The translations under genes and the position numbers were made by a program. A DNA stretch of 64,000 nucleotides from Hysterangium stoloniferum (taxonomy: Eukaryota > Basidiomycota > Agaricomycetes > Hysterangiales > Hysterangiaceae): contig WHVD01000183.1 of assembly GCA_015178975.1 (NCBI GenBank), forward strand, positions 62,001 through 126,000, in the 5' to 3' direction. Shown piece by piece: positions 47,390-59,188 of this stretch. How positions within the stretch are numbered: position 1 is the first letter of the stretch; each line of letters begins with the position of its first letter. Under the pieces are notes generated by a model. It had not been told where the DNA came from and did not search any database. It was given only the letters and a program-made list of their open reading frames with translations.

Positions 47390-48753
47390 ATGTTCATCCA
47401 CCAAGGTGTCCTGCCCGAGGATCAGGAGGTTTTGACAACATTCATAAATAATCGACCATTCGTTCATCAGGTATTTATTGCATTTTGATGCTTTCTTCAG
47501 CCATAATTTCATCGGAAACCACGACCTCTTTCAAAATAGCTCGATGTCATTCTTGCCAATTCGGAGGAAGCTGCTGATCTTGTTTTGCCCCTTACTACGT
47601 CATACTTCAAGATCAAGGTCACATTCTCCACCATTTTTGAAATATTCACATCTAGGTATCGAAGCCCTGCCGTTATTCACATGATCACTCGTTCTGAATG
47701 TGCTCCTCTTCTAAGCACTACCACCACAGCCCTCACGGTTGGCGACTTTGAAACAGAAGACGTATGGTGTTTGGACAGTCGTGGTATTCTTTCTCTTTTG
47801 CTCACTAGCTCGACACATGAGCGTCTTGGTATCTCTGGCGGCACTCGAATTGCAGCCTTAGGCCACAAAATTAGTTTTCGTGAGAGTCAACTCGGCCCGA
47901 CTCGGCTGTCTAGTACTTATCAATTCGTTCAAAGTTATCAAGCTTGATTTACGTGATACCTCGTCGTCACTAGCAATGCGATCTCGGGAATGTTTGACGC
48001 AATGGGACAGCCGACGTGAGGACGCAGGAGAAGGCCTTTGGGAGGTTCTTCTTTCCACTGATTCTTCTTTCACTGGTAACCGAGAAAAATGTCGTACCTT
48101 TGCCGTTTATTCATCCCTCCCACGCTAGCAGCAGACCTTGGCACCAAAGTGACTGTCAATCCCGAATACCACACGATTTCGCATGCTCATATTCCCCCAT
48201 CAGTTCTCCCGTTTATCAAATCGGATAAACCGGATAACGCCGAGGCAACGGCAGAACTTTTCGAGTGGCTGGGCCTAGCCTGCCTTGGATCCCAATGGTT
48301 TGAGTGGCCCCTTTTATCTTATTTTTGACGTCACTTTGTAGCTGACTCCATATTTAGTTTGGATATCAATGGCGCTGTGAATTCCTATACAGCGTCATAC
48401 GATCCACCACAAGGCTCTACAATCGGGACTATTTATCATATTCGCTGGTTGGGATTCCTTTCGCCGGCATTCGTCAGTCTTGTTGTTAACGAAATTCTTT
48501 CAAGGTACGTTGGTCGTGGAAATTTCACATCGCAACTCACAATCCACTTGGCAGGTCTGAAGGGATAAGAGGGATCTCTGTTTTGACATTTGATGCACTT
48601 CTCTCCCGTACATCGTCAGTTGGTGGCACGAACCAGGGGGAAGATGCTTGGTCGTTAATTGCTGCCGAGGGAACCCACGCTCCACAAGACAGAACTATTC
48701 ATTGGCTTTTGGCTGAAAGAAATAGTTTTAGGACATCAATGCAAGTGAAGTGA
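47390..48753 (+). CDS. Rpp40-like subunit of RNase P/MRP
   Basis: Protein subunit of the tRNA 5'-processing/rRNA-processing ribonucleoprotein in the nucleus. Recognisable blocks are VLPEDQEVLTTFINNRPFVH, ILANSEEAADLVLPLTTSYF, a TYE.LGL-like TSSTHERLGISGGTR, ELFEWLGLACLGSQ, and a region with Y.P...IYHIRWLGFLSPAFVSL followed by GIRGISVLTFDALLS, all arranged as in human RPP40. Several introns are clear (for example 47472-47541, GTGAGA at 47880, GTACGT at 48505). The start at 47390 is provisional: an in-frame stop lies just upstream and an earlier exon may exist. The exon junction near 48040-48090 could not be put in phase. Confidence 0.6.
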
Positions 48754-50866
48754 GGACATCGATCCTCATCAAGTTTCATAAACTTCAGCGTTGCTCCCTG
48801 TTATGATATGTTGGATCGGACACCTGTGATTTGTCCTGGACTTGTACTGCCAATAGCTCACTTGTTAGCGATTGACTTTGATAATGATAATCATTTATTG
48901 AAAATCCCTAAAATTAAACAGAGTACTATCTGTTGGATTATGTGGTTTGAAACCCTAAGTACCTACCATAGTAGTCCTTATCCATGGCTTTGGTTCCGTC
49001 CACCATGCAGTTGTATGAGTTTGGTCACTTCTGGTGACCATTATATGTTTGTGTTTGAGTGGTGGTCTATCTGTCCATTATTTTGTGCCCCTCCCTTCCA
49101 TTTTATCATTTTAATATTATCTCCTCAAAATTAAATATGAATTTAGATGCCACAAGCCGATGGACAGCATCACATTGTCATAGACAGCCATATTTAGTAT
49201 GTCAGTCCAGGAATTTGGTTTTGTGGCGTCGTCTTTCAACCCAGCGCCAGTGGTCTCCATTTGCAAAACAAAAAACATCCCCCTCGCCTTCTTGATATAA
49301 TTAATGGCTTATAAAATATTCATGCGAGTCATGGTTGTGATCGAAATCGTAACTGATTTTAAACATCTACTACATATATTTCTCAATACTTTGTAAGCTT
49401 TTGTGACATCTACCACATGAGTTTTGTTTCTTTTCTCTTATTAAGTTTCGATGCTCTTTCTTTCTTCTGCAATAGGTCCAGCCTACTGTCTGGCTTGATT
49501 TTTTCCCTATCCCTCCCACCTTTTCTTTGTGAATATGCATGTCTATTTTTGGATGGACATGTCTATTTCTGGATTACTCGAAATTGAATTTTCTCATCAC
49601 GACTAATGAATGCGACAGATGTCGCGGAACTGTTATTCGTCGTCGTAGCCGCTGTGGCAGGTTTTGGTATCAAAATTATTCCAAAACCTGTCCTAGACAT
49701 GACACAAATCTCAATTAATCCTAACAATAGTACAGGTCGACTATAATTGTCGCTGCTATTGTAAGCCTCCCAGGGCTGCACGTTTCCCGTCCTTCTATCG
49801 CCTTGCTGTTGTTTGGCTCTCTTTATCTGTAGTCTCGCTTCGATTGTTATCGCTCTGAGACGAAGGCTCTGTATTTTTACCTTGTTGTCAAGATTTGGTT
49901 TGAATTAATCTTCATGACGCTCCTGATAGCTGGAGACCTGTTATGGATCTTAAACGTCTGAAATCCTTGTCTGACGTTGCTTCATATAACTATATTAGTG
50001 ATTGCTATGACTCATACACAAGAATGTGAATGTCTTCTTGAGCGTAATAGTCGTTAGTATTGCAATTTCCACGCTTTGACTACTAAAGTATATAGACGAA
50101 GTATCTTTTGCAAAGTATTCCATTTGCCGTGTGGTATGAGTGGAGATCTTGATCGTGACAGTTGGTAAGTTTATATGAATATCACAACCTGTACATGTTA
50201 CTGAATTTGTTCATACCACAGTGTTGTTGTATATCAGCTTAATTTTGACTATTTCTACTCGGGCATATCCTGAGATTCCTGGGCTTTTTGGTGCTGCCGT
50301 CCCTTGGGTGTATCACGATCGCAAAGCAATATCTGCCTGAGCCCTGGCATGCTGATCTTCGTTCTCCGATATATTTTCCTTAAATGACGTTGTCTACCTT
50401 TGATGTAGCAACCGGAACTCAGAACCTCAGCAAAATGGAGGAAGAATATGATACAGCGTACCAGCAGCGGCTATTCTCCTCATTTCCTTAAATACCATTT
50501 CACATTGATTTCACATTTCTTGAAGTTTCTTCACATAGATAACCAGCTGTAGTCTTGCCTCATTCTCATTTCCGAAGAATAAACATTGTCTGCTGAATAT
50601 ATTCAGTGTTTCAAGTCTGGATCAATGAAATTCTGCGATCGCTTATCCGTGAGAACTATTACCATCAGGCGGACCGATGCCACGGATCTGGATCTTTCCA
50701 TCAACAATTCAGGTCACTGTTTTCTTTGCAGTGTACATCTGTTCCAAATCGTCCTTGGTGGAGTGTCTCAGGTAAGAATAACAAAACTGATCGTGCATAG
50801 CTCTCTCTCAGAGTTTTAGGTCAGAGCTCAAACCTTTGAAGCGATGTATATGGCAGAGTAACGATT
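48754..50866. other. Gene-poor stretch of about 2.1 kb
   Basis: Only short frames (up to 108 codons at 48808-49134 and about 77 codons at 50586-50819) without recognisable motifs or splice-consistent models. No LTR ends with duplications were found. Possibly an old, decayed element. Confidence 0.4.
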
Positions 50867-52272
50867 TTATAGTGTTTTCTCTTTTGGAACATTTTTGGTG
50901 CTTGTAGAACTGGATAAGGTATATAAAATAGTTCCTATAAATACCACACTGGCCCCAAGAACGAGCCTTTTATCCCATGAGTTCCCAAACCACCAAACGC
51001 TAATACATAGGCTGAGGGCCTTTCGCGTAGTTAATATGAGATTTATTGACACCGATGATACAGACTGTTAAGCAGAAATTAAAGATTATCAGAGAGAGCT
51101 TGAAAATCCAGACGTACTGAGGATAATCTATTGACTGATGACGTGCATACTAGTTGCATCACTAAGTTCAAGGACAGAATTATGTAAGGGTATGGTATAG
51201 GTCCGAGAGTACCGCTAGATGTATGAGATAATGATGATAGGCCGCGCTGTATATCAGATCGCAAGAATAGGAATGTGGGTAACGAGAAGAGATGCTGCGG
51301 TCTAATGATCAAATTCGGGAACAGGCTACAAATTAACCATGGGCCTACGGTATAAAATACGCCTTCTTTCCAATGTGGACCATACTGTTTGTAGGTGCGC
51401 TCTTGTAATGTACCGTAATATCCCGTCAAAAGCGACCCAAGAACAAGCATTGATACCCCCATAGAGTACCGCCATAGATCCTTTACGTCGACAGATTTGG
51501 ATGACGAGGAAGGTCCAGATAGCGTGGCAAGAACCACACCTGATGTGATAAGACTTGCTGCCGTCTTTTTGAACGATCGATGTAAGTCGTTGTGCTAAAT
51601 ATAGTACACAGTTTCTACTTACGATCTGGGACAGAGTGTAGCTTTTGGATAAAGTGAAATACCCAAACAGCATCGACACAGCAAGTCCTAAACAGAACTG
51701 TTAGGTCACGGAAGGTGTGTAGGGTTGTAAATATAACTCGCCAGAGGAGCGGACGACAATTTGAACGGTAAGTGGTACATTATATGAAAACGCCCAGTTA
51801 TTGAGTAACGATGTGCAAACCATTAATATGACTTGGACCAGCCAAGTAGATAAGGGGATCGCCCGAGGCTTCAGACGAGGAATCCAACTGGAGTGATTAT
51901 CTTTTGTCTTAAAAATGATAAAGGAGGGTAACCCTTGGGCGGCAATGAAAGTCATTTGAGAGAACGTTAAGGCAGAGCCTGGAAGATGCAATATTACCTT
52001 AGGAAAGGAAGAGAAAGGAACCAACCAACCAATATTTGACCCTTGCTTTAGGAGCACTTCCAGAGACCAAGCATTTCTAATAGTTACAGTCGTCGGTTAA
52101 TTATGACAAAAACAAAGGGGCTGTCATACGTGCAGCAGCCCCCAAAAACCAGGGAAGTAATCAAGGCATAGTCGATCATTGCCAATCCTGCCTTTGCTGG
52201 CAAAGCATCGTTCAATACATGTTTCTCTACTCCTTTCTTCAGTCCATTATTTTCCGCGGCATCAGAAGCCAT
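50867..52272 (-). CDS. YEA4: UDP-N-acetylglucosamine transporter (Yea4/SLC35B4-like)
   Basis: Nucleotide-sugar transporter of the UAA family in ER/Golgi membranes, supplying chitin and glycan synthesis. The start at 52272 (MASDAAENNGLKKGVEKH) precedes helix 1 (MIDYALITSLVFGGCCT). Family marks are ALTFSQMTFIAAQGL, STWLVQVILMVCTSLLNNWA with FSYNVPLTVQIVVRSSG, a SMLFGYFTLSKSYTL helix, LQERTYKQYGPHWKEGVFYT, and the C-terminal TTRKALSLCISVWWFGNSW followed by LVLGASVVFIGTILYTL. Ten or so membrane helices are predicted. Introns of about 50-70 bases, one with donor GTACGT near 51115. Confidence 0.85.
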
Positions 52273-52611
52273 GGAGAAAAAGAAGTGAGATAAATGGTCA
52301 GGTCTAAGAAGGTCACATCTTGTCACTCCTAGGTATTGGTTGGCTCAGAGGACACGTACCAGTATATGGGACACGTAGTATTAGTAAAAGCGTGAGCGCT
52401 CAGCAGCTAAGTGTGACCAAGTGCTGTCACAGGGTCTTGATGTCGACATCTGAACCCTATCAGCTTGTCTCGATTAAACAACCTGTTCTTCGTTAATGCC
52501 GGCGATACGAAGGTTGAATCATTCTATCCGTTGCCCTCATCCATTAGTCCGTATGTTGAGCGATCAAACTTTGAAAATACATTATAATCCTACAAGTCTT
52601 TTATGATCGAC
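52273..52611. other. Intergenic stretch
   Basis: 5' flank of the Yea4 gene and 3' flank of the low-complexity protein gene. No coding signal seen. Confidence 0.5.
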
Positions 52612-53382
52612 CTAAAGTAATGTGTTTGTTCCCGTGGCAGCCTTAGCTGCCATAATTTCCCTCTCGCCTTCTTCCGCAATTGCTTTACCCTTTGTGGCAC
52701 CTTCTTTGTGCCCAAACGTCTCGTCCACAGCTGTCAGAATGTTTCCGCGGATACTTTCGCCAACTCCCTGGAAATAGACTGAGTATGGGCTTCCAGACGG
52801 TTGAAGATGGCTTACATGGATACCCGTGAACACGCCTCGTATACCTTGACCCGCTGCTCGACCACACCTCGCATCATCTTCCCCCGTCCCTGCATCCCCC
52901 GCTTGATCAATTGTTGATGTAGTTGCTCCGTGGGGAGTATACCCTGTAGCCCTAGAGTTTGAAGCCGACTGGTTGTAGCCGGAGGCTGCAGCGGTATTTG
53001 TACCTGACCCTTGGTTTGCCGTTTCATTGGCATTAGCCATGGTTTTCTGATTGTAAGTCCCAGGCTCATTATAATTTGTACCAGCCGTATCATTGGGACG
53101 ACCCGTCATATCTGTGGGTTGATCCTGACTGTGATCGCTGAAGGCGTGTTTAGTTCCGCCACTGGCATTCTTCACCGGATTATCTGACGAGCCAGTAGAG
53201 CCTTTCGAATTGTATCTTTCATTCATTGTGCTCTGTGGTCCCATCTGCCCATAGGCACCTGCAGGGACGTTGTTTGTACGATTCTCGTAGGAAGCGCCTT
53301 CGGTCGTTGCAGTATTTGTCGTAGATGTGTCGTTGTCATTTGGACTCATATTGTTTGATGTTAGAACGACGATATGCACCAC
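52612..53382 (-). CDS. Low-complexity Asn/Thr/Gly/Ser-rich protein, unrecognised
   Basis: Open frame of up to 256 codons; the Met at 53349 (MSPNDNDTSTTN) is the likelier start. Residues up to about 150 are Asn/Thr/Gly/Ser-rich and probably disordered. The C-terminal part holds a small Gly-containing helix region (GVGESIRGNILTAVDETFG). A stretch of 48 bases (GTAAGC...TTCCAG, about 52780-52827) in the middle has perfect intron ends and a length divisible by three. Splicing it would join IRGVFTGIH to GVGESIRG, so two isoforms are possible. Hydrophilic, without a signal peptide. Function unknown; some stress-related fungal proteins look like this. Confidence 0.65.
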   Translation of the reverse strand: MVHIVVLTSNNMSPNDNDTSTTNTATTEGASYENRTNNVPAGAYGQMGPQSTMNERYNSKGSTGSSDNPVKNASGGTKHAFSDHSQDQPTDMTGRPNDTAGTNYNEPGTYNQKTMANANETANQGSGTNTAAASGYNQSASNSRATGYTPHGATTSTIDQAGDAGTGEDDARCGRAAGQGIRGVFTGIHVSHLQPSGSPYSVYFQGVGESIRGNILTAVDETFGHKEGATKGKAIAEEGEREIMAAKAATGTNTLL

Positions 53383-53586
53383 ACGCTGATTTTTATTAAG
53401 TATGAGAACAATTATGACAAAGGCCCTGACGTCTTCTGCCCTCCAATGAAATTATGACCTCATCTGTGTCTGCAAGATCACGTGATTACCACGTCTGACA
53501 TCATTGGCCAACTACAATAAGAAAGTTAACGCCATATAGGTCATCAATTACTGCTAAATTAATAAAACAGAGTATTGTTCCCAAAA

Positions 53587-54910
53587 CTACCACCCAAAGA
53601 CCATATCGGAAATCTTTGAAAGAGTTGAACCCTCAGAAACACCAGTTTGTGGAGTGTGCTGTGGTGAAGGCTTCGGTCGTGCCGAAGGTGTCTTAAATGC
53701 AGCAGCTGATGGAACCAGGGTTACCGGTGTTCCCACTGAATTCGTGGATGAACGACCCAGTGAGAATGCTGGCACAAGACTATCCTTAGCTGGGGTCGCG
53801 GGGTCCGCTAGCTGAGGCGGAGAGCCAGGAACACCGCCGGGACGAGGGCCCTCGATAGGCACATCGGTCATAGAACCATTCTGAATAGCAGTTAGCTGTA
53901 ATCTGACAAGTGGAAACAGAGTTGGACTCACTGCTCTCGCTACACCTATCATATAGGAGTCATCCATCACCTTGCCATTTCTTCTCAGAGCCCGTTCAGC
54001 CTCCCAAGCCTGGCGGAAACCAATGGTGAACCACATCCCGTTCTCGCTCGGTTCCGGTTCTGTGGTATCTCCAAAGCTTTTGAATGATTTTGCTACTGAT
54101 TCATAGCGATCTAAAGGGTATCCAAACACGTTTAGGTATATGACATGAGATGGCTGCGATGTTTGAACTGGCTGTGGCTGACGACGAGAGGTGGGGGGTG
54201 ACCCCGTGGGAGTATCCTAAACCATAACGTTACTAAATATATATCATGCTATTTAAGATGTGACGCACTCGACGCTGGAACGGATTGATATGGGGTTCAT
54301 CGACCATGTCATTTATGGACGTGGTGGGAGGAGCATCTTCATCACGCGTCGGCTGTCTCGATCGTCTAGATCTGCAATAAATAGATTAGTTCACTGCCAT
54401 CATCAAATAGCTAAGCTACTGTCTGACTTCGTGCGTTCGAACATGGATTCTAGTCCAAATTCAGATGGCGAGCTGCGCGAAGCAGAGGGGTTGAATTTAG
54501 TAGGTATGATAGGAGGCTCTTCAATATTTTGTCCACCAGGAGGCGCTGCCTTAATATGATATCGTCAATCCAAGTCGGGACAAACAAGTAAACAAAACTG
54601 TACGTTGCTTTGAGTGACGGACTGTAGACGTGCGGATAAAAAGATCAGATATACTGCATGTACAATTGCCCATACGTACCATCAAGAAACCAGGTTGGTA
54701 ATGTGATCTCGAATGCGTGAAAGGATCGGACATGCCACCCGGTGCACCACTTGCAGCCCAGCTTGAATACCCTACGTTCCCAGATGCTGAGCCAGAGGAA
54801 AAGGCCATGTTCTGCTGTGCTTGTGGTAGAAGAGGGGAACGAGAAGCTCGATCCTGAGTGTTGCGCGGATCGTGGTGCAAAGGTGAGGGCGAAGAAGTTG
54901 AAGGGAACAT
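53587..54910 (-). CDS. Nup53/Nup35-type nucleoporin
   Basis: Nuclear pore inner-ring protein. The central RRM-like (MPPN) domain is clear: VFGYPLDRYESVAKSFKSFG, ENGMWFTIGFRQAWEAERAL, RRNGKVMDDSYMIGVAR (about 54130-53930). The N-terminal part, from MFPSTSSPSPLHHDP at 54910, is Ser/Gly/Pro-rich across several exons. The C-terminus ends SKISDMVFGW, an amphipathic membrane-binding tail as in Nup53/Nup59. An in-frame Met at 54949 is possible. Introns near 54650, 54380, 54240 and 53930. Confidence 0.85.
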
Positions 54911-55322
54911 TTTTGGATTGGCACCCTTTAAGCACAGATGGGGAAACAACAGGGGTTCAAAATGCCGTGGCGCCCATATGTGTCCTCACTTCTAAGTCGA
55001 TAGTCTTATCGCACTGACATCTGAGTAGTATACTATCATGCGGTCATTGACAAAATTAGATGTGTAGGACATGTTAAACCGACTAGCTTGAGGAGTCTTT
55101 CCATCTGCTACATCTTTAATTGAATCACTCCCCCAGTCACTCAACAATCGGTAAGCTAATACATAGCGACATGAATAAAAAGGCGTGGTAGTCTGAAACC
55201 GTCTCATACACACGACCTATTGAATGTTAGGCCGCATAACTTAAATGCAGAACGGCGTGAGTGCAAGAATGCTGAGGATAATACTTGTAAATGGCCCAAG
55301 TCAATTGCACAGAGTATACCAC
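54911..55322. other. Stretch between the Nup53 and lipase genes
   Basis: Contains a minus frame of 73 codons (54992-55213) without recognisable motif or splice context. No gene supported. Confidence 0.4.
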
Positions 55323-56826
55323 TCACCCATAGTATACAGTATGAGCTAGATCAATCCCCGCTGAAGCTATAAATCAAGAAAGCATATGGTATTTTGAACC
55401 AAATTCAACGAGACAAACAACATACGGATTGAGTCAGAACATGTCGGGTCCTCTCCATCAGCGGCACACATTTTTGTATTAGCTCCAGTAGCTAATGGAA
55501 GAAAAGGGGGATGAGGGGGGAACTCTTAGTGGACCCCTAGCGAATTAATCCGCATAAAGTCACTCACTACCATCGGGGTTCGACCAATATTCGATTCTGT
55601 ACCCAAGTGTAAATATTTTGGTCGTCATCGACCACAGACACCTACCCGTGGTGTCGGTATCCTATGGCTAATATAAGAACAGAATCAGCAAGGTCGCTAG
55701 ATGTCCATGATGAGAATTTACCTTGAGGGATGATAGTGGGAACTCCTGATTATAAGGCAGTCGGTATTACTCACAGGAAATCGCTACTCAATGCAATCCG
55801 GGACTGACCATCAGTTGTGTGGACTCCACGGAAAACTCTATCCTGTTGTATAATCGGTTAAATTCAGTTCCAGGGAAAACATCAAACGTCTGGCTTTAAC
55901 AACTCACCCCCAGCAACTCGTTGACCCAGAATGCATAGCTTGGATTTCCCGTGCGGGGTTGACCTTTTGTAAAGGCAATCAGGATGTGAATGTAAAAAAT
56001 ACGAGAGTTTCCAAACCATAGGTAAACATGGTAACTTGCGAAGATGGGAAGTTACTCTTGAGGGACACAGCTGCCAAGGATGAGAGTGCGCCACCGAGGG
56101 AATGACCTGAGGTAACCAGGTTGTATCCGGCATGGGCCTTCAGTTCTGCTCTGACCGTAGAGATGATGGTATCCGCCACTGAGTTGTATCTGGAGTTATA
56201 TTGGATTTAATTGTTCAAAGTATGTTCACATTTCCCCGACACGCACGCTTCCAGGAAACCGCTATGGACTTCTGTTCCGCTGGGAGCAGTGACGCCAGGA
56301 GACTCGTAAGCTGTTAAGAAAACATCCGCATCCGTGATGAAGTCCAATATGGACGAACTGGCGATTTTTGAGTCTAGGGATAGAAATTAGAAACATGCTA
56401 TACCTTCCACGTAAGGCTATGACGATTTCTTTTCTGGTATCATCACGAGCCACATAACCTTGCGTCTGAGTTGTACGAGAGTTAAATACCACTGAAAAAA
56501 AGATATCATTTTAACTTACTCCGGACAATGAGGTAAACTGTCGCATACAAGTTTAGAGAACGCATGATGGTGAATATTGGACCCTACCTGGGCTACCAGT
56601 GTATTGCCATTTGGACTTAGGCAAAAAGTAGAGTATGCGCTTGATGCATACTGGAAATCTGGCAGGTTATTGGTCAACTACCGGTTTCTTTTATATCTTC
56701 CTGGTACGAACAGAAGACCAGGTCATCGAACGTTGCTTCAGGGATGCTTCGCGTCTGAAGAGGGAAGGCAGCGATGGCTACGGTGGCCGCCAAAGTAGCA
56801 ACAAGACGAAAACCAACTTGAAGCAT
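55323..56826 (-). CDS. Secreted class 3 lipase
   Basis: Alpha/beta-hydrolase of the fungal lipase (Rhizomucor-like) family, exported by the secretory route. It starts MLQVGFRLVATLAATVAIAA at 56826, a signal peptide. A spliced second exon gives FQYASSAYSTFCL and GNTLVAQ; then TQGYVARDDTRKEIVIALRG (lid region). The nucleophile elbow is TSGHSLGGAL (about 56110), then GQPRTGNPSYAFWVNEL, RVFRGVHTTDG and a His-containing GYRHHG with EYWSNPDG (about 55640-55570). The C-terminus is IDLAHTVYYG with stop at 55323. Serine and histidine of the triad are visible. At least seven small introns. Confidence 0.88.
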
Positions 56827-57828
56827 AGAGAAAAATGTTCAAACTTCAGGGGCTCACGACAAGCAGATGGACTCGTGCAGACTCCGTAATATATCCAACG
56901 ATGAAGGCAGCATGTGACCAGAAGAGTTACACACTGCCAATAATACATCGTGTGTACAGACCAAGCTAGATCTAATGGTTGTTGTTACAGAGACGTGGGA
57001 CACGGACATGCAGCCAGTTCAGCGTGACCAGCGAGGGTTGCAAAACATCCTTGTGTGAAAACGTCACGAAGATCGTGAGATATTGTGATGCGCTATTCCA
57101 TGAGCAGTATACAATCATTGTAGCCACAGCGGCGGATGAAAAACTGGATACACTTAGTAGAAATCTCGATATTCAAGCTCAATTTGAATGCTGATATTGA
57201 ATACCTCAGGTGAATGGGTTAGGAAGATGCACTGGAAATGCTCCATAGAACAATTTTTCCTTTTTAAGCAATCCCCATATGCTACATAGGATGGCTAAGT
57301 CGGAAGTCATGGACGAGACTTGCATGTGATTGTTGCGGTTCAGTGAGCCAATAGTGAACTGGAAGCAAAAATCATCTGAGAGAATATCTACTCTAACAAA
57401 ATTACTAGTAGTTCGGTTTGATCGGACGTGAAATGGAGATAACAATAACTAGCACTGTGAACCAGTAGTGAGATGTTGAATTAGGCGCTTGGCACCACGG
57501 CTTGACATAAACAGATCACATAGTGCGGCCAGCTATGGCTACATGTCTCGCAGGCATATACCATATCTCATATTCATATACACATGTTACTTATATTCTA
57601 TAGCGCTCCATATACCTCAGTCGTTTACACACGTCTGTGTCGACTGAGGTATATTACCCATGCTTATGTGTAACGTTTACTAGTTTACTTACAAGTACTG
57701 TAGTGTTATATGGGCCCCACCCAACACTGCTGAGACACATATACCACAGACCATGACTCACTGAAACTGACCCCGACCAACCAAACCTGACCAACCAAGC
57801 CTGCCCAATATCAAAATCCAATTACAAT
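56827..57828. other. Gene-poor flank with a long hairpin
   Basis: Only short frames (up to 79 codons). It holds the inverted repeat at 57611-57653 and leads into copia-derived sequence from about 57710. Confidence 0.4.
57611..57653. repeat. Perfect 13-bp inverted repeat
   Basis: TATACCTCAGTCG (57611-57623) and its exact complement CGACTGAGGTATA (57641-57653) enclose a 17-base loop that itself holds ACACA..TGTGT. The structure could fold as a nearly continuous hairpin. Role unknown; it may mark the end of a DNA element. Confidence 0.7.
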
Positions 57829-58095
57829 ATGTCCAACCAGCCAGCACTGTTTGTGCACCCTCCCAAGGATCACTTTGATGGGAATAATTGGTTTACATGG
57901 CACAATATTATCTGGTCTGCCACAAATACATGTGGTGTATAAGGGTACTTAGAAGGAACTATCTAGAAACCTTCCCCCTGGAGATATACTGTTTCCTACA
58001 ATTTATTGGGGATCCAAGAACCCTTCCCCCTGTTGAGCATCACTTTGCCACATCATCTGCTACCACAGAATGTCTATCATTTATGTCTGCCTTGT
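57829..58095 (+). pseudogene. Ty1/copia-type gag N-terminal remnant
   Basis: Begins MSNQPALFVHPPKDHFDGNN and continues WFTWHNIIWSATNT; stops at codons 44 and 53 follow, surrounding a GYLEGTI motif typical of copia Gag. Related to the remnant at 29250-31260. Confidence 0.65.
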
Positions 58096-58369
58096 AACCT
58101 GTTTTCTTGATCCCCTGTTCTGTTTTCCCTGATCCCATTGTTCCAATAATATTGTAATACCATTTTCAGCTCTTCACAATTTGTTTTACTTGGTATATAT
58201 TCCCATCCTGTATACTACTCTTTAGTTCAAATATCAACTAAGAATACCCACTTAAATCCTTCTCCTCATACTTTAGAAGCTGACAAGATAATACTTTCAA
58301 TATCCTGAGGTATTGTCTGTACTTGTTAGGAACTACCCCTTTTTTTAAAAAAACCCTGTTTATAGTATT

Positions 58370-58570
58370 CATCTCTCTGGCTACCTGTGTTGGAAACCAC
58401 CAAGCCAACATTGGCTTAGTGGTTTTCAACATAAAGTAAACTCTGATACTCTGAAGACCCCACAAGGTCATGAGTTCAATCCCCACCCATACCAATAGTT
58501 TGAAGCATGTTGGAAACCACTAAGCCAACATTGGCTTAGTGGTTTCATTGACTTAGTGGTTTCCAACAAC
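58370..58570 (+). mobile_element. tRNA-derived SINE-like sequence with inverted-repeat flank
   Basis: Contains an A-box match TGGCTTAGTGG (58411-58421) and, some 50 bases later, a B-box-like GAGTTCAATCC (58470-58480), the internal RNA polymerase III promoter layout of tRNA genes. The T-stem does not pair well, so a working tRNA is unlikely. A second TGGCTTAGTGG follows at 58531, and TGTTGGAAACCACTAAG (58509) is mirrored by CTTAGTGGTTTCCAACA (58552), giving a compound inverted repeat. Confidence 0.45.
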
Positions 58571-58601
58571 CTGCCCTTTGGTCCCTCATCCCCAATGATG
58601 G

Positions 58602-59129
58602 TGTCACAACTGTCACAGTCACAAAATTGTCACAAAATATTCAAGGTAACTTTCAACAACTCTTTGACTCATCTTTGACACATCAATTTATTGACAAAAC
58701 TCTGACTCAATATTCTATTCAACATCTTCGACACCCTCAAATTTATTTGACCAACATTTGACTTACATACATTTGACTTGTTTCATTTCAACCTCACATG
58801 TATGTGATTTCATTCATAGGTCATAGTTTAATCATAGTTTAATGAAGAAAAGCATAAAAGGGCAAACAGAAGAGCAAAGGACCTCAGTCAGAAAATCTCT
58901 CCATTGTATATTAGTTATCTGTATTATTAATCTACCTCTTGATTTTGTCTTACATGATTGTCGAAACTCTTCAACATTAACATCTGTGAGCCTTCATGAC
59001 TGGTATTAGCCTCTCACTTCATTGACAGGGCAAATCTATACTTCGTCAAATGAGGCTTCTGTATTCAGTTTTGTAGAATATATTACAATTATTATTCAAC
59101 TTATTTGAAGGGAAAATTGATTCATGTCA
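58602..59129 (+). mobile_element. Solo LTR-F copy 5
   Basis: TGTCACAACTGTCACAG...GATTCATGTCA; matches LTR-F throughout but the flanks GATGG and GGTGT do not form a clean duplication. CpG-poor, so probably old. Confidence 0.7.
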
Positions 59130-59188
59130 GGTGTCAGTGTAAGGGCAACTTCAACAGGGCCTGTGGACCTCACACAAGGCTAGCAGAG

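Noticed and set aside
48808-49134. 108-codon frame after the Rpp40-like gene
   Set aside because: Low-complexity hydrophobic translation with no known pattern and no supporting introns or neighbours.
58405-58500. A working tRNA gene
   Set aside because: A and B boxes are present but the T-stem and acceptor stem do not pair, so a tRNA-derived repeat is more likely.
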